Positions 12,469-23,636 of a DNA stretch of 64,000 bases are shown piece after piece. Made by a program: the position numbers and the translations under genes. Each line of letters starts with the position of its first letter. Within the stretch, counting starts at the first letter, position 1. The DNA is taken from positions 126,101 through 190,100 of the forward strand of contig JAENRP010000061.1 of the NCBI GenBank assembly GCA_024741835.1, read 5' to 3'. The notes below the pieces were generated by a model. The model did no database searches, was not told where the DNA came from, and was given only the letters and a program-made list of their open reading frames with translations. Origin of the DNA: Diplocarpon mali. Its lineage: Eukaryota; Ascomycota; Leotiomycetes; Helotiales; Drepanopezizaceae.

Positions 12469-13454
12469 ATGGTAACGTCCTGATTCCTGAACGAAACCAG
12501 TGTATCAATCTAACGTCTACTAAGGGTAGTTGTTGTTCAGTTCAAGCGTCAAATGCCTACCCCTCTTCAGCACCAAACCATGCCAATGCTTCCTCCCGCG
12601 CCCATATCAACCAGCCTGTATCGCAGGGTATGGGCACTCGACCGTCTACAAATGCCTCAAATCATAGCGCTGCGAACCATCATGGCCCACAAGACCTGAC
12701 GCGACACCCGACTATGATTCTAAAGATCCCCATATGGGCCAGCGCCCCTTCACGAACCTGGACCCGGCATGAGATTGACGAGGAAAGAGCTGCTTTCTTC
12801 GACACACGAGTAAGCGGTAGGCCAGAGATATGGCAGGCAATACGGGCAGCCTTGGAAGTGATATGGAGCGGCGGAGATGCAGATGATAGCGACGGAGGAA
12901 TAGCTACTGCGCAAGTGATCCTTACTGCTGCTGGTATAACTGTACCCAGTGGTAACTTGGCCGGAAATCTCTATGATAGTTTTGGAGCGCTGTACCCGCT
13001 ACCCCCAGAGATCGTGTCGGACCCCACGGATCTAGTTGAGCCTTCAGCCAAGGCGCAGAACGATGTGGAAAACGAGAGCGAAGAGGGGAGGGAGGAATTC
13101 GATGAGGAATCGCTCAGGCGGAGGAGGGAGAACAAGGGCAAAGGGGTCTTACGTGCTGAGGATTTGATCAACATCCAAGTCAAATTGTCCTACGAGGGTG
13201 AAAGACCACTCAAAATTGCAATAAGCAGGGAAGATAATGTCCGGCTTGTAAACAGGAGGATCTTTGAGGAGTCAGGAGTAGGTTTCACCCCATACCCTGA
13301 GCTCTACAGGTAGTCAGTCTAACAACCTCTTCAGCTCGCATCGCCAAAACGAATCAAGCTAGCATACATGGGCAGAATTCTAGAGGAGAACAAAACACTC
13401 GGCGCACAAGCCTTCAACGAGAAAGATGTGTTAAATGCTTTTGTGCTGGATTAG
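12469..13454 (+). CDS. Ubiquitin-domain protein of the UBTD1/2 (Dc-UbP) family, putatively N-myristoylated
   Basis: I propose three exons: 12469-12471 (only the ATG), 12525-13277 and 13335-13454, with 53 nt and 57 nt introns, giving 291 residues. The second exon begins GGT AGT TGT TGT, so the mature start is Met-Gly-Ser-Cys-Cys. That fits the MGCC-type myristoylation/palmitoylation start I recall for fungal family members. The 53 nt intron has GTAACG, a CTAAC branch site and a TACTAAG acceptor. The N-terminal domain (WTRHEIDEERAAFFDTRVSGR, then EIWQAIRAALEVIW) matches the UBTD family. A charged linker leads to a C-terminal ubiquitin-like fold (QVKLSYEGERPLKIAI ... IKLAYMGRILEENKTL). Human UBTD proteins interact with E2/E3 ubiquitin enzymes; membrane tethering here is inferred. 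Without the ATG-only exon the first in-frame ATG is near 12628 and the lipidation signal is lost. Confidence 0.85.
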
Positions 13455-15503
13455 GCTGTAAGTACATATGGGAGCTGGCACTGGAATAAGGCAGGGAGCG
13501 ATTGACCTATTTGGTTATGCTGCGAGGACTTGGGCAATACCCCCGGCGTTCAATTAATGATTTTGAGATACCAAAATGCATAGTCGAGCATTTTAGCAAG
13601 CATGCATATACAGTCCTTGACTCAATGCCTGATACCCCGCCATTGCCTGGATTATCAGATCGGAGGTCATCAGTGGTTTCTACCGTCGCAGGCACCAACT
13701 AGTCTGTGGAGACTTGGAAAAAAATATAAAAACAATAAATTGTGCTTAAGGCCAGTCTCATAGAGTGAAGTCAGCCGACAGTTATCTGCACTTCCCGATT
13801 GGTTCTAGCTTCGTAAACTACGAATCAGAAAAACTAAATAATCAATATTACGAATATCAATAGTGGAATACAGCTTTATTTAATACATCTGACCCACTGA
13901 TTCCGTAATCCCGTTACAAGCATTTGCTAGGGTCGCATATTCACACGTAAAGTATTGTTCTTGTGAAAAGTTAGCAATTGACATTTGCCATAATTGTTAG
14001 TTGCGAGGACAGAAACACAGGTAGTTGTTTCAGCTCTCCAAGATGAATTATTTTTCGTCAAAGATTGACTCGGAAATACAGCAATTTTTGGATTCATCAT
14101 AGTACACTAAAGCGTAAAAGTGAATGGAGCAAGCTTACTCTAGCGGGAACCACTCTATTACTTCTTATAGGCATAGAACTGGATAGAGCTAGTGCGTCAG
14201 CGGGGCTCTTGTTACTATATGTGCAGGCATTGTGATATGGTATAAAAACCAAAGCAATTCTCAGGCTATAGCAGGGTTAGCCAACTGCCCAGGGACTTTG
14301 AGACAGTGGTTTACATACCTCATTAAATCAGAATTTTGTAGATACGTTCATCTGCAAACTTGGTTTGCTCAAACAGTGTGAATAACAGTTTCATCATTTG
14401 ATACAGTGGTCTTGGAAAATGGTAAGAAAGGGTTTTAATGTTTACCTAACCAGTAGGTTAGCATAGTGTATTCCACCCAAGACTTGTTATAAGATGCGGG
14501 GCTTTCGTGCAATGTATCAGCTGACGATTTCTCAACAAGCATTTCCTAACCTCTGCCCTCACAAGGTTTGTACGCCCTGTTTTGTATGAGAGCAGCGTCG
14601 GAGTGCGCAATCTGTCCGCCCGTTCGTTCAAAGTTCATCATATTATACTGTATAGAGAGCATGGAGAAGAGAGGGAATATGTACCTAAAGACGACTGAAA
14701 ATTAGCAGAGTTCATTCAGAAGTTGTTCATTGAGATCAAGTTAGAAGAACGAAGGGTCAGACAAGGCTGAAACTTTATTTGACAGTATCTAACATGCATA
14801 TCTTCAGAATGAGGAATTCCTATTTTGTCGATTCATCATCACCCCCTTCGGAGAGTATGAAAAGGAAATGGAAAAAACTGGCGACAAACCTTCATTCAAT
14901 TGAGGACCTTGGGATTGATGACTGTACAAGTAAGTAGCTTGTCAAAAACTGCAAGGTGATTAGATAGTGTCTGGTCAATCGCACAGATGAAAAAAACCCG
15001 TTACAATGCTGGTCTTGTATCAGAATGCTAAAAGAAATCCCCATACTGTCATGTAAGAGTTGGATTGTTCGTAATGTATTACTCTCATCATTGAATGCTT
15101 TGACGGCCAGTCGGGAAAGACTGATGAGAAATTGGGGCTTACAATTGCGTAACCAGGAACCAAAACTGGTGAGTATTCCCAACTGACATCAGGAAAAGAG
15201 CTGCAACGGAAGCCGTCAGTATATCTGAACGGCGTACCTGCAAAATTGCAGAAAAAATGTTGTTGCTGAGGTGAGGTGAGGAGGTCGTAACCAAGAAAAG
15301 AATTTTGCTGATAGCTTTGCTAGCTTTGCTAGCTTCGAGCTAAAATAATGTTGTAGCCTGAGCTACGTTAAGGCAGAAATCATCTTGGCACAACGGAACG
15401 CCACACTTCGGTGGCGAGTGACTGCATTATAATTTAAGTCTTGCTTCGATATCTCCCAACTATATTCCATGATTAGATTCTTATCTCGGGAACGCTCGTC
15501 ACA
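13455..15503. other. Intergenic, no gene recognised
   Basis: This 2.05 kb A+T-rich stretch has no supported gene. A short imperfect GCTTTGCTA tandem lies near 15314-15338. The promoter of the following gene must lie at the right end. Confidence 0.5.
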
Positions 15504-16860
15504 ATGGCGCCGGCACCAGGCATGTTTGCTCCTTTGGCTATAAGGGCACTCAAGTAAGTTATCGATTTCCGGAGCATAGTGTCTATCTCGCTCAGAGCAA
15601 GGCTATCCCGCAGTTACTGATAACAAGCATAGACATACATTCAAAAAGACATCGAATCTCATCAAGCTTCATCTTGCGCAGTTCTCACGCCCTGGTCAGC
15701 TTCAACCGGTTCTCGTGCGGCCGTCCCCTCGGCATCCCCTCCACCCAGCTGCAGCTCTTCGGCAAAGGAAGGGAAGATGGTACACCACGCATAGCACTAT
15801 TAATGCAACTGTCCGCCGCTTCATGAGCACGGATCCGGCTCAAGGTGTCAGGTATAATCGTACAGCTTTTCCCAAAACTGCAACTGCTACAGTTGTGTCG
15901 AGATTGACCAATCGAACCGCTTTCTCCTCAACTCTCAGACCAAATCTTACAGGAGGCACTTTGCCCAGAACCTCTGGCGGATACAGTCTTGGAGGGAGTC
16001 GCCCAGGCGGAGCTCGTTATTTCTCGCATACTCCATCAGCTCCGGCGCAAGTTGTACACAATGTCTCTGCCGCCGTCCGTGCCTTCTGGTTCTCCGGTCA
16101 GAGGGCACATTTCGACGGTACGACTCACGCCGGAGAGAAGAGATATCGAGCCATCAGCAATATTCAAGAGAACGCTATTCGACAGATGAAGGCTACTAGG
16201 AGAGCTACGCCAGGCTCATTTATTGACTTCCATATCAGCCCAACAGTTACTGCTCTTACTCCTCTGGGTGCCGTATTGGGCTCTGCTTTGGACATTCACG
16301 ACATAAACCTTAACACCGAGGGATTCTTGGATGTTCTCTCGGTTGATTTCGCTCGAGCTCTGAAAGAACTCGCAGCTACTATGAATGATCTCAAACGACT
16401 TTCGAGCCTCGGTGACCTTCCAATCACGCTGGAACAAAAATCTATCATCCGGATTCGATTCCCTGGTTGTGACGCTGAAACTGTAGAACGATTGTGTGAC
16501 GAAGTAGGCGTCCAAAGAGGTATCATATGTGAGGACGACGACTTTGATGCTAGTACAGGCACTAAGATGGCACTATTGTTTCCCTATGCAACAACTTCGG
16601 AATACACTCTATCCTCCCGAGGCGGCTCTCTGAGATCTCAGACTGGTCATGAACTTGAACATGACTTTGGGTATGATGATTTCCAGGAAGACATCACAGA
16701 CAATCCGTGGATCGATGGTTATGAAAGTTTGGAAGGTTCCAGTGATGGGGAATCCGCATATTTTACGAATCCTAGTGAGCAACGAATTTCTTCTGACTAC
16801 GAAGGCCCTGAAGGTATTTATTGCTTTCTGGATCAATGCGATAAATATCGACGAATATGA
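15504..16860 (+). CDS. Mitochondrial conserved fungal protein, commonly named 'casein kinase II beta 2 subunit'
   Basis: Two exons (15504-15553 and 15633-16860, 79 nt intron) give 425 residues. The start MAPAPGMFAPLAIRAL, then KHTFKKTSNLIKLHL and FSRPGQLQPVLV, matches a Pezizomycotina-specific family often carrying the historical name 'casein kinase II beta 2 subunit'. I see no CK2-beta zinc finger (no paired CPxC motifs), so the name should not be taken as function. The basic, Ser/Arg-rich N-terminus suggests a mitochondrial presequence. Conserved blocks are AFWFSGQRAHFDG, LNTEGFLDVLSVDFARALKELA and IRIRFPGCDAETVERLCDEVG. The C-terminus ends in EGIYCFLDQCDK, close to the usual EGIYRFLEECD ending, so the gene is complete. 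Biochemical role unknown. Confidence 0.8.
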
Positions 16861-17415
16861 GTCTTTGGTTACTTCGAGCTCATTCTTATTTGCATTTATT
16901 GTTTACGGAAGCGTTCTGGGCCACTTTTGTTGGGGGCGAATTTGGGTCTGAAACCGCATACACTCGTTGTGCTCGGCATTTTCTGTATAGTCTTTGACTG
17001 CACAAATACATTGCAACTTTGAAATCATAGATTTCATCTTATGCTTTTGCAGTGACAAACTGAAACCCGGATATACTCGGATATATTGATTGGTACATCC
17101 TTTCGGGTTGCGAGGATTTCGTTTTTGCCCTGGATTTTTTGATACCCCGAACAAAGTCTACCTATACGCATCCTCGGAATGGCAGCGTCTACTGTTCCAC
17201 AAAGGTCTTGAACGCTACTTGATTGACCGCACTTAGACCATTAGATCTAACCCTAATGGGTGACAATCCCTGCGTCAACCATCTTTCCTAATTGACTACC
17301 AAGCTTTTTATCATGGAAGTCTGTTGCCTCATCCTATATACCCTTGGCATGAATCTTAAACGGTGAAACACGAGTCAAGCTCGCAGAACATTCGATTCGC
17401 TATTCTATCTTCAAT
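16861..17415. other. Intergenic, convergent gene ends
   Basis: This 555 bp lies between two convergent genes and should carry both 3' untranslated regions. No other feature is seen. Confidence 0.5.
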
Positions 17416-18528
17416 CTATTCGTCATCACCAAAGAAGACCTTTGCGGGCAACCAATCATCCCCGCAGACCTTGAAACGATCTGGCAAACCATCCAGCTTC
17501 TTGACCTCTTCGGAGGTCAATTCCCAGCCGTCAAGCTCAAAGTTGGCCTCAATGCGATCCTTGTTAACTGACTTGGGGATGACAGACCAGCCCTTCTGCA
17601 GACCCCAGGCAAGCAGGACTTGTTGAGGGGTCTTTCCCTTGGCCTTGGCGAGGCTGAGGAGAGTCTCGTCCTTGTAGAGAGGAGAGTCGGTGCTGCCGAG
17701 GCAGGAGTAGCCAGTGCTGTGGATGCCCTTCGAAGTGTTGTAGGCGACAAGCTTGGGAGACGGGTTGTTGGGGTGGAGCTCGATTTGGTTGACCGCTGGA
17801 ATGATCTGGGAGACTAAGTATGTAGACACAAGACTGGGTTGGGGAAACAGACCTTTGTCGAAGGGTGGTTGAGCAGGATCTCCATGTTCTTGATGCCGAA
17901 ATTGGAAACACCAATATTTCGGACCTTGCCAGTACCAACAAGCTTCTGCATCTCTTGCCACGTCTTGATAAAATCCCAGTCGGGGTAGTGCTTCTTCAGG
18001 TCATCGGGGTCGGTAGAGCAAGGCCAGTGCATAAGATACAGGTCGACGTAGTCAGTGTCAAGAGACTTCAGAGACGAGGCGATCCCCTCTTGAACCCGCT
18101 TGTGCCATGGGTTATCAAGCTTGGTAGTCAGCCAGATTTGATCGCGGGGGACGCCAGAATTCTTGATCCCCCGCCCGACTTCGGCCTCATTGCCATAGGC
18201 AAGCTGTACTCTGGTCAGTCTTCATGTCATTTGCTGGAAGCCATTCAACATACCGCGGTATCAATGTGTCGATATCCCTTTCTCAGAGCAATCTCAACTG
18301 CTTTCTCGACCTCATTAGGCTTCGATTGCCATGTACCAAGCCCAAGAGCTGGAATCTTATCCCCGGTATTGAGGGTGTAGGTCTTCCTAAACGCAAAGGC
18401 TTGTGAGCTATAAATTCGTGCTGGCAACAGATGCAAAGAGAGAGCTGCCAGTCTCTACGTAGACCTTTGCTCCGAGTCTACTGGAGAAAGGCTGGAACAA
18501 CTTACTCGGTAGCCTTGACTGCAGCCAT
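17416..18528 (-). CDS. NADP-dependent aldo/keto reductase, GCY1/GLD1 (glycerol dehydrogenase) type
   Basis: Four exons (18506-18528, 18254-18386, 17853-18203, 17416-17805) with introns of 119, 50 and 47 nt give 298 residues. The N-terminus [19 protein letters not shown] is the AKR signature. Catalytic residues are Asp50 (GYRHID), Tyr55 (AYGNE), Lys80 (LTTKLDNP) and His111 (LMHWPC). The nucleotide-binding end [14 protein letters not shown] and the tail [12 protein letters not shown] fit the filamentous-fungal NADP glycerol dehydrogenase / Gcy1 group, which reduces dihydroxyacetone, glyceraldehyde or related carbonyls. The third intron hides the [15 protein letters not shown] join. The segment usually GYSPLGS reads GYSCLGS (Cys204), an uncommon substitution next to the coenzyme site. 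Substrate specificity cannot be read from the sequence. Confidence 0.9.
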
Positions 18529-19634
18529 TGTGAAAGAGAAAGGCGATGAAGAAGCGTCAAGATAGAAAGGGTGTGCAGAAATGTAGGGAAGATGTTGAGT
18601 GGAAGAGTGGGAGAGTGCTTGCTACTTAAACCAGATTCCTGGGAAGCCGAACCCCGTCATACCGCCGCCACAGTTGTTTACCTACTTATCGGGTAACTTG
18701 CATTTAAGATTCGAGTCCGCGAAGGCCTCTGTAAGAGACGAGTGGGGAATTGGCTTTACGAGCAGCGATCACTGACCTCGTACTAATCAACAGAAAGAAA
18801 AGAGAAAGCAATAAAAGGGCTATTGAACGAGGGGTTGATGGTGGGGATGAGGGGCTAGTGGGGGAACTTGTGACTGACGATAAGCGGGATTCAGCAACGA
18901 ACTTTACGAGGTCAGGTAGCGCCCTGGCACATCTCCTTCCTGAATAAACGTTAACCTAGCAGCTGGACATTTATCGAGGTCGCAGAGACTGTATGCGGCT
19001 TAGCCTCCGAAGCAAAGGGGGTTTATCCTTAGAGCTGAGGCTGAGGCCCGTATACACGGTAAGTCGGTTAATCACCGACTACTCTATCATACCAAGTAAT
19101 TCAGATTTATTAGAGCAGGGCTTTGCCAACTCGATAACCAACACCTGGTAAGTCTCGTTGCCAGATCCCTTCTATTGCGCTGTAGAAATCCGACCAGAGC
19201 TCCAAAGGAGTGCAAAGGAGGCAGACCAGCAACCTTGCAGCAGGACTATGCTGTACCGAGGCATAGTACTAACGGTAGGGCGTGCGAGTGGCTACTTGTA
19301 AATGCTGTACAGGAGATGCCACGCGCTCCAATCAGCGCTTCTCTCACCAGAAGCTCCGTACATGGACTTCGTCACAGGCCAAACAAACACTACACGAAAG
19401 TCTGTTTAACCCTGCAAACACATCATGTAGCACCCTTGACAGTACGCTAATAGTGTGGTGTTGGTTTGGCCTGTGGCAAAGTAGAAAACCTGAACTTCTC
19501 AGGAAAGTATAGCGAGGCGGCGTCCCCGTCGCTCCGTACGGTGACCTACTTTTCCCCGGACCTACAGACGCAAACCCTCCCCAAGAACTGGACCGTGGAG
19601 AGCAGCATCCCGGTCAGCATCTGCCCTCTCCTTA
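18529..19634. other. Intergenic, divergent promoters
   Basis: This 1.1 kb separates the aldo/keto reductase and NIP30-like genes, which diverge. No additional gene is supported. Confidence 0.5.
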
Positions 19635-20387
19635 ATGTCTTCCGGATTTGTGTCAGGCGGTACTACCGACGCTCCTCTTGAGCGCAATGACGAGTGGCTC
19701 GCTGCGCAGAGAGACATTGAGGCCAATGCTTTGCGCAGAGCAGAGCTGGCTAGGCAGGCTGGCGGCAAGAGCCTATTCGAGACGCTGGAAGCCAACAAAG
19801 GTACTTCTCTTCGGACTTTTCGAATTACGACCTGCACTGCTCGCTGGGCCATGGGCTGATCACGTAGGGGTGCTTCGAATGAAATAGCCGCGAAACAAGA
19901 AGCGTTCGAAGAAGCGCACCGACTCAAGAACCAATTCCGCGGTGTCGATGAGGATGAGGCGGAGTGGCTTGACTCGGTGCTGGAAAGCACCCGCGCAGAA
20001 GAGGATCGCATCAAGAAGGAAACATCTGAGGGACTTGCGTTATTCCGCCAGCAGCAGGAGGCGGAGGATAAGAAGGCACGTCAAGGTCAAGATGGCGCAG
20101 GTCCTGGGGAAAACGCGCCTTTGGTGGAAGAAGGTTCGTGGGCGGCTGGCAAGAAACGAAAAAGAACGAAGGACAAAGATGGACTCAAGGGCGTAAAACT
20201 TCGAAAAGCGTCGACATCCGCCGAGAAAACCGATGAACCGAAAACACCACAGCTGTCGGTCCAGTCGCAAGCACCTCGGAAGCCAGCGGATGGCGGTTCA
20301 GCGACTGCAGATACGAAGAAGGTACCGAGTGCTCCAAAGCCCGCAATGAGCTTGGTGAGCTACGGCTCGGATGACGACGACTGGTAA
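19635..20387 (+). CDS. NIP30/FAM192A (PSME3IP1)-family protein
   Basis: Two exons (19635-19800 and 19888-20387, 87 nt intron) give 221 residues. The N-terminus MSSGFVSGGTTDAPLERNDEW, then EANALRRAELARQ, then (across the splice) KQEAFEEAHRLKNQFRG and DEDEAEWLDSVLESTR is the NIP30 N-terminal domain. The metazoan member binds the PA28-gamma proteasome activator in the nucleus. A basic KKRKRTKDKDG stretch could be a nuclear localisation signal. The C-terminus is low-complexity and ends in an acidic SYGSDDDDW, a recurrent ending in this family. Fungi generally lack a clear PA28-gamma network, so the role here is open. Confidence 0.85.
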
Positions 20388-20812
20388 GGCCGGCTAAGAG
20401 ACGTGATAATGAGATTCTCAAGGCGTTCATGGTTTTGGCGTCTCAAAGACTGGCTGGCGTTGCTTGGAAGCTCTTAAACATCGATACAAATATCTAAGTT
20501 GGTTCTTGATTTGTTGGGCAGACTTCTGGGGAATCAGACGAGGTCTCAAGCAAAATCAAGCACCGGAAAATGAGACCGTGTTAGATTTCGAATTCGGACA
20601 GGAGATGTGGTTGACAGGTATTCCCGTACCATTTCAGTAACCAAATCCCTGTCTCTTTTCAACCTCGGCTCGCCCACCGTCAGTGCTTCCGAGTGCGCAT
20701 CATGTCTCTCACCAGCCAAAAGCAACATCGCCATGCGCCGAGCTAGATGACATTGACAACGTCCTTTACCAGGACGTCCTTCTATTGTGCATGAACCCAC
20801 AAGATGCACAAG
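20388..20812. other. Intergenic, tandem genes
   Basis: This 425 bp separates the NIP30-like and HIT genes, both on the plus strand. It should contain a 3' end and a promoter; nothing else is seen. Confidence 0.5.
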
Positions 20813-21328
20813 ATGGCCGCCGACTGCCCCTTCTGCAAAATAGCAGCCCATTGGGCTCCCTCACCAAGCCCATCGCCCAACCACGAACTGATTTCCCCCT
20901 CGGCATTCGTCGTCCTCAGCAGGCCCCTCGTCATGGCCTTCCTCGACATCATGCCCCTCTCCCCGGGGCACCTACTCGTCACCACCCGCACCCATCGCGA
21001 GAAGATCTCGGACGTCACCGACCAGGAAGCGCGGGAACTCGGGCTCTGGGTCTCGAGGCTGAGCAGGGCGCTGGCCCGGGTTACGGGGGTCTGGGACTGG
21101 AACATCGTGCAGAATAACGGCGCCGCTGCCTCGCAGGTCGTGCCGCATGTGCATTACCACCTGATCCCGCGGCCGGCGCTGACGCCGGAGTTGAGGAACC
21201 GCAGCTTTACCATGTTCGGGAAGGGTCAGAGGAGCGAGCTTGATGATGTAGAGGCGGTGGAGCTGGCGGGCAAGTTGAAGGAGGAGCTGGCGAGAGAGCT
21301 GGATAGGTTAGGGAGGGAGAAGTTGTAG
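20813..21328 (+). CDS. HIT-family nucleotide hydrolase/transferase
   Basis: Single exon, 171 residues from the second of two close ATGs (CACAAGATGGCC). An in-frame ATG at 20804 would add three residues. CPFCKIAAHW near the start and FLDIMPLSPGHLLVTTRTH are HIT-fold hallmarks. The catalytic histidine triad is HVHYHLIPRP at about residues 112-119. These enzymes hydrolyse AMP- or nucleoside-phosphate derivatives through a histidine-nucleotide intermediate; the exact substrate is unknown. Third codon positions are strongly G/C, more than in neighbouring genes. A C-terminal Glu/Leu/Arg-rich helix follows the fold, as in fungal HIT proteins resembling Hnt1. Confidence 0.9.
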   Translation: MAADCPFCKIAAHWAPSPSPSPNHELISPSAFVVLSRPLVMAFLDIMPLSPGHLLVTTRTHREKISDVTDQEARELGLWVSRLSRALARVTGVWDWNIVQNNGAAASQVVPHVHYHLIPRPALTPELRNRSFTMFGKGQRSELDDVEAVELAGKLKEELARELDRLGREKL

Positions 21329-21939
21329 AGTGTGGTGTCAGTACCTAGCATTGGCACGGTATCGACGTAGATGCGGGATGCGGTGGGGACGATAGATTAT
21401 TAGATCTGGGGATACCATGGGCAACATAGATCTGTATGTCCAGGAGGCGTTCCGGCTATGAGATGTACAGGATAATGGGAGGAGCCGCGGAAGGTTGCCC
21501 AAGCGTCATTCGACGGCTATGTCACTGGAGGTAATGTCTCATTTCTGGCGGGCAGGCGATTGACTGCCTTTGGTTACAAGATGTGTAAGTTTCACTACTA
21601 TGAAGGCACGAGGATGCAGCTCGGTTATGTGGTAGTGTATGCAATACGGGTGTTGCGGTTGGAAGACCGAACAGTTATTGTCTAAATCTTGCAAACCAAC
21701 ATTCTGAGGAGAGAGCTTTGTAGTTTTCTGGCTTGACTTCCGGCTCGCTCGTCGGTCATTGACGACGCCTGTGCCCTTTCTTCTGCCCTATCCAATGCCA
21801 TCTCTCGCAGGGTAAGTCGAAAGTCGCGCAAGAATGAAGCATGTCAAATCCCGTGGGCGGAGCAGCAGGCTAAGGATTGTGAGCCCTTGGCCCTCACGGC
21901 AGAGCAGTTGCTACTGAAGCAAGTCAGCTGAAGGAGAGT
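21329..21939. other. Intergenic, convergent gene ends
   Basis: This 611 bp lies between the convergent HIT and TRM11 genes. No gene or repeat is recognised. Confidence 0.5.
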
Positions 21940-23409
21940 TCACCTGAAAGCTGTCTTAAAGCCCTTGAAGTATCCTTTTCTGAAAGGGTTCAGATCGTCG
22001 GCATTTACACCACTCTCCTTCACTCGCTGTTCCCGAGCTGGACCTTCGACAACCTCCGAGTCTGGGACTCGGCGGTACGTAATCAGTCTCCTAGACCCTT
22101 CTGAAAGTGAGCCTGCTGAAGGAATACTGTGATATGTGAAGCAAACTTACACCGGTTGAAAACCTGAGTGCAGATGCTGGTAATCTCCAGGCATGGATGC
22201 TCTGGGACTTTTATTTCTTGATCTTGGTCATTTGAAGTTGGCATCCAGAAAGACAATCGGCCGTTCTCAACTAGCGTCTGGGAGGCGAATTCGAGGATGT
22301 CATCCAGCATGGCGAGGAACCCATAGGGCCTCTTGGGTGGGATATACGACTCCTCTCTGTGGAGTATCAGCTTGAGAGCGGTCCTCTACATACCCGGAGC
22401 TTACAGATAATGCGCAACCCCATCGCGAAAGACGACTTCCTTCCCCTTGGTCGGATCTCTGCTTCCGAGAACCTTCAGACCTTCACGTACACCATATGGT
22501 GGGTCGCAAACGATTCCATCGAAAATTCTCGCCGTCCTTAGCGGGGTGTTGGTAAGATCAGCAACGAACGAGTCGCCGAAATGATCTGCGATACCATATT
22601 GAATGAAATTGGAATACAGGCTTACTTTGCCCTTTCCACGGATGCTCCTGCCGTCAATGTCACTGCCAAAAGCCAGAGCACCAAAATGGGCACAGGCTAC
22701 AGGAAAACTTCCCGAGCCGACAAAGGGGTCATAAAACAGCTTTCCAGGAGCAGCCAGCGTGATGTTGGCTGTGACCAGAGAAAGCTCGGCATCCATAGAA
22801 GTAGTACAGATGTACTTCCGCTTCTTCAGATCATATTTCAGGATGGCATCTCGGTCGCTACCACCTAGGTATCGTCCGAGATGGACCGACTGTGGCTGCG
22901 GTATACCGAGAGCAGTAGCATCAGAATTGAAATCCTCTGAGATACAAAATTCTTGCTCGGCTCCTTTCATCCGAATCGGTCCTTCCAGTCCAATGAATTT
23001 GAATCCTTCAATTAGCTTCCTTTGCTCGGTCATGGACCTGGAACCTTGGAAGGAGTCGATGGTGAACTTGAAACTTGACTGTTTATACACAGGCCACAGA
23101 TGCTGCGATGTTGCTCGTACGTTGTCATGGAGATCTTCATAAGTAGATCCGCTTCCCCAGACTTCGTACACCGATTTGGCTAGAATGCTTCTTCGGACGA
23201 GCCTGATGGCTGCATCTGTAGATGACAACTTGACAAAGCAGTAAGGCGACTGGACCTTGTGAGTAGAGAGCATAATTTTAAACCCAGGGACTCACACTCG
23301 GACTATAAGAAAGTAGTTCTAGACTAACACCCTCAAGCACTGCCAGGGCGTTGATCTCTGCAAGACGAAATTTCTCATGAGTCTGCGTAAATCTGATCAT
23401 GTACTCCAT
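21940..23409 (-). CDS. TRM11: tRNA (guanine(10)-N2)-methyltransferase catalytic subunit, Trm11
   Basis: Trm11 with Trm112 makes m2G at position 10 of tRNAs, using S-adenosylmethionine. Four exons are inferred: 23296-23409, 22405-23249, 22151-22356 and 21940-22112, giving 445 residues, a normal length. The first exon supplies the start MEYMIRFTQTHEKFRLAEIN. The THUMP-like N-terminal half leads to SAM motif I (FYDPFVGSGSF, about residue 213) and the catalytic motif DPPYGVREG (about residue 288). The C-terminus has GRLSFWMP, SRRLITYRRVPD and NADDLNPFRKGYFKG. The last intron (22113-22150) would be only 38 nt, and its acceptor could be three bases further upstream; it leaves a small CSLSEG insertion before SRRL. 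The first intron could end six bases earlier. It is divergent with RPP40. Confidence 0.92.
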
Positions 23410-23636
23410 CGTGAACTTCGGTGAGCAGCGTTCTGGTCAGTCAAGTGGCATTCATGTGGAATTATGAACATTTTCCAGATTCATGAGGTTTATTTGCAAA
23501 GTTGGACAAACATTTGAGCTCCATTCGCTAAAGGGCTGGACCCTGGTAAAGTGAAGGTAGGCCTCTTTGGGACAACTTGGACCTTGTTTTCTCTCCCGCA
23601 CCCCAACAGAACGCTCTTCCGATGAATTAGATCAAT
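23410..23636. promoter_or_regulatory. Divergent promoter TRM11 / RPP40
   Basis: Only 227 bp separates the start codons of two tRNA-maturation genes, so their control regions must overlap. No named motif stands out by eye. Confidence 0.6.

Noticed and set aside
15504..16860. True casein kinase II beta subunit
   Set aside because: No Cys zinc finger or CK2-beta core is visible; the name is inherited annotation for this fungal family.
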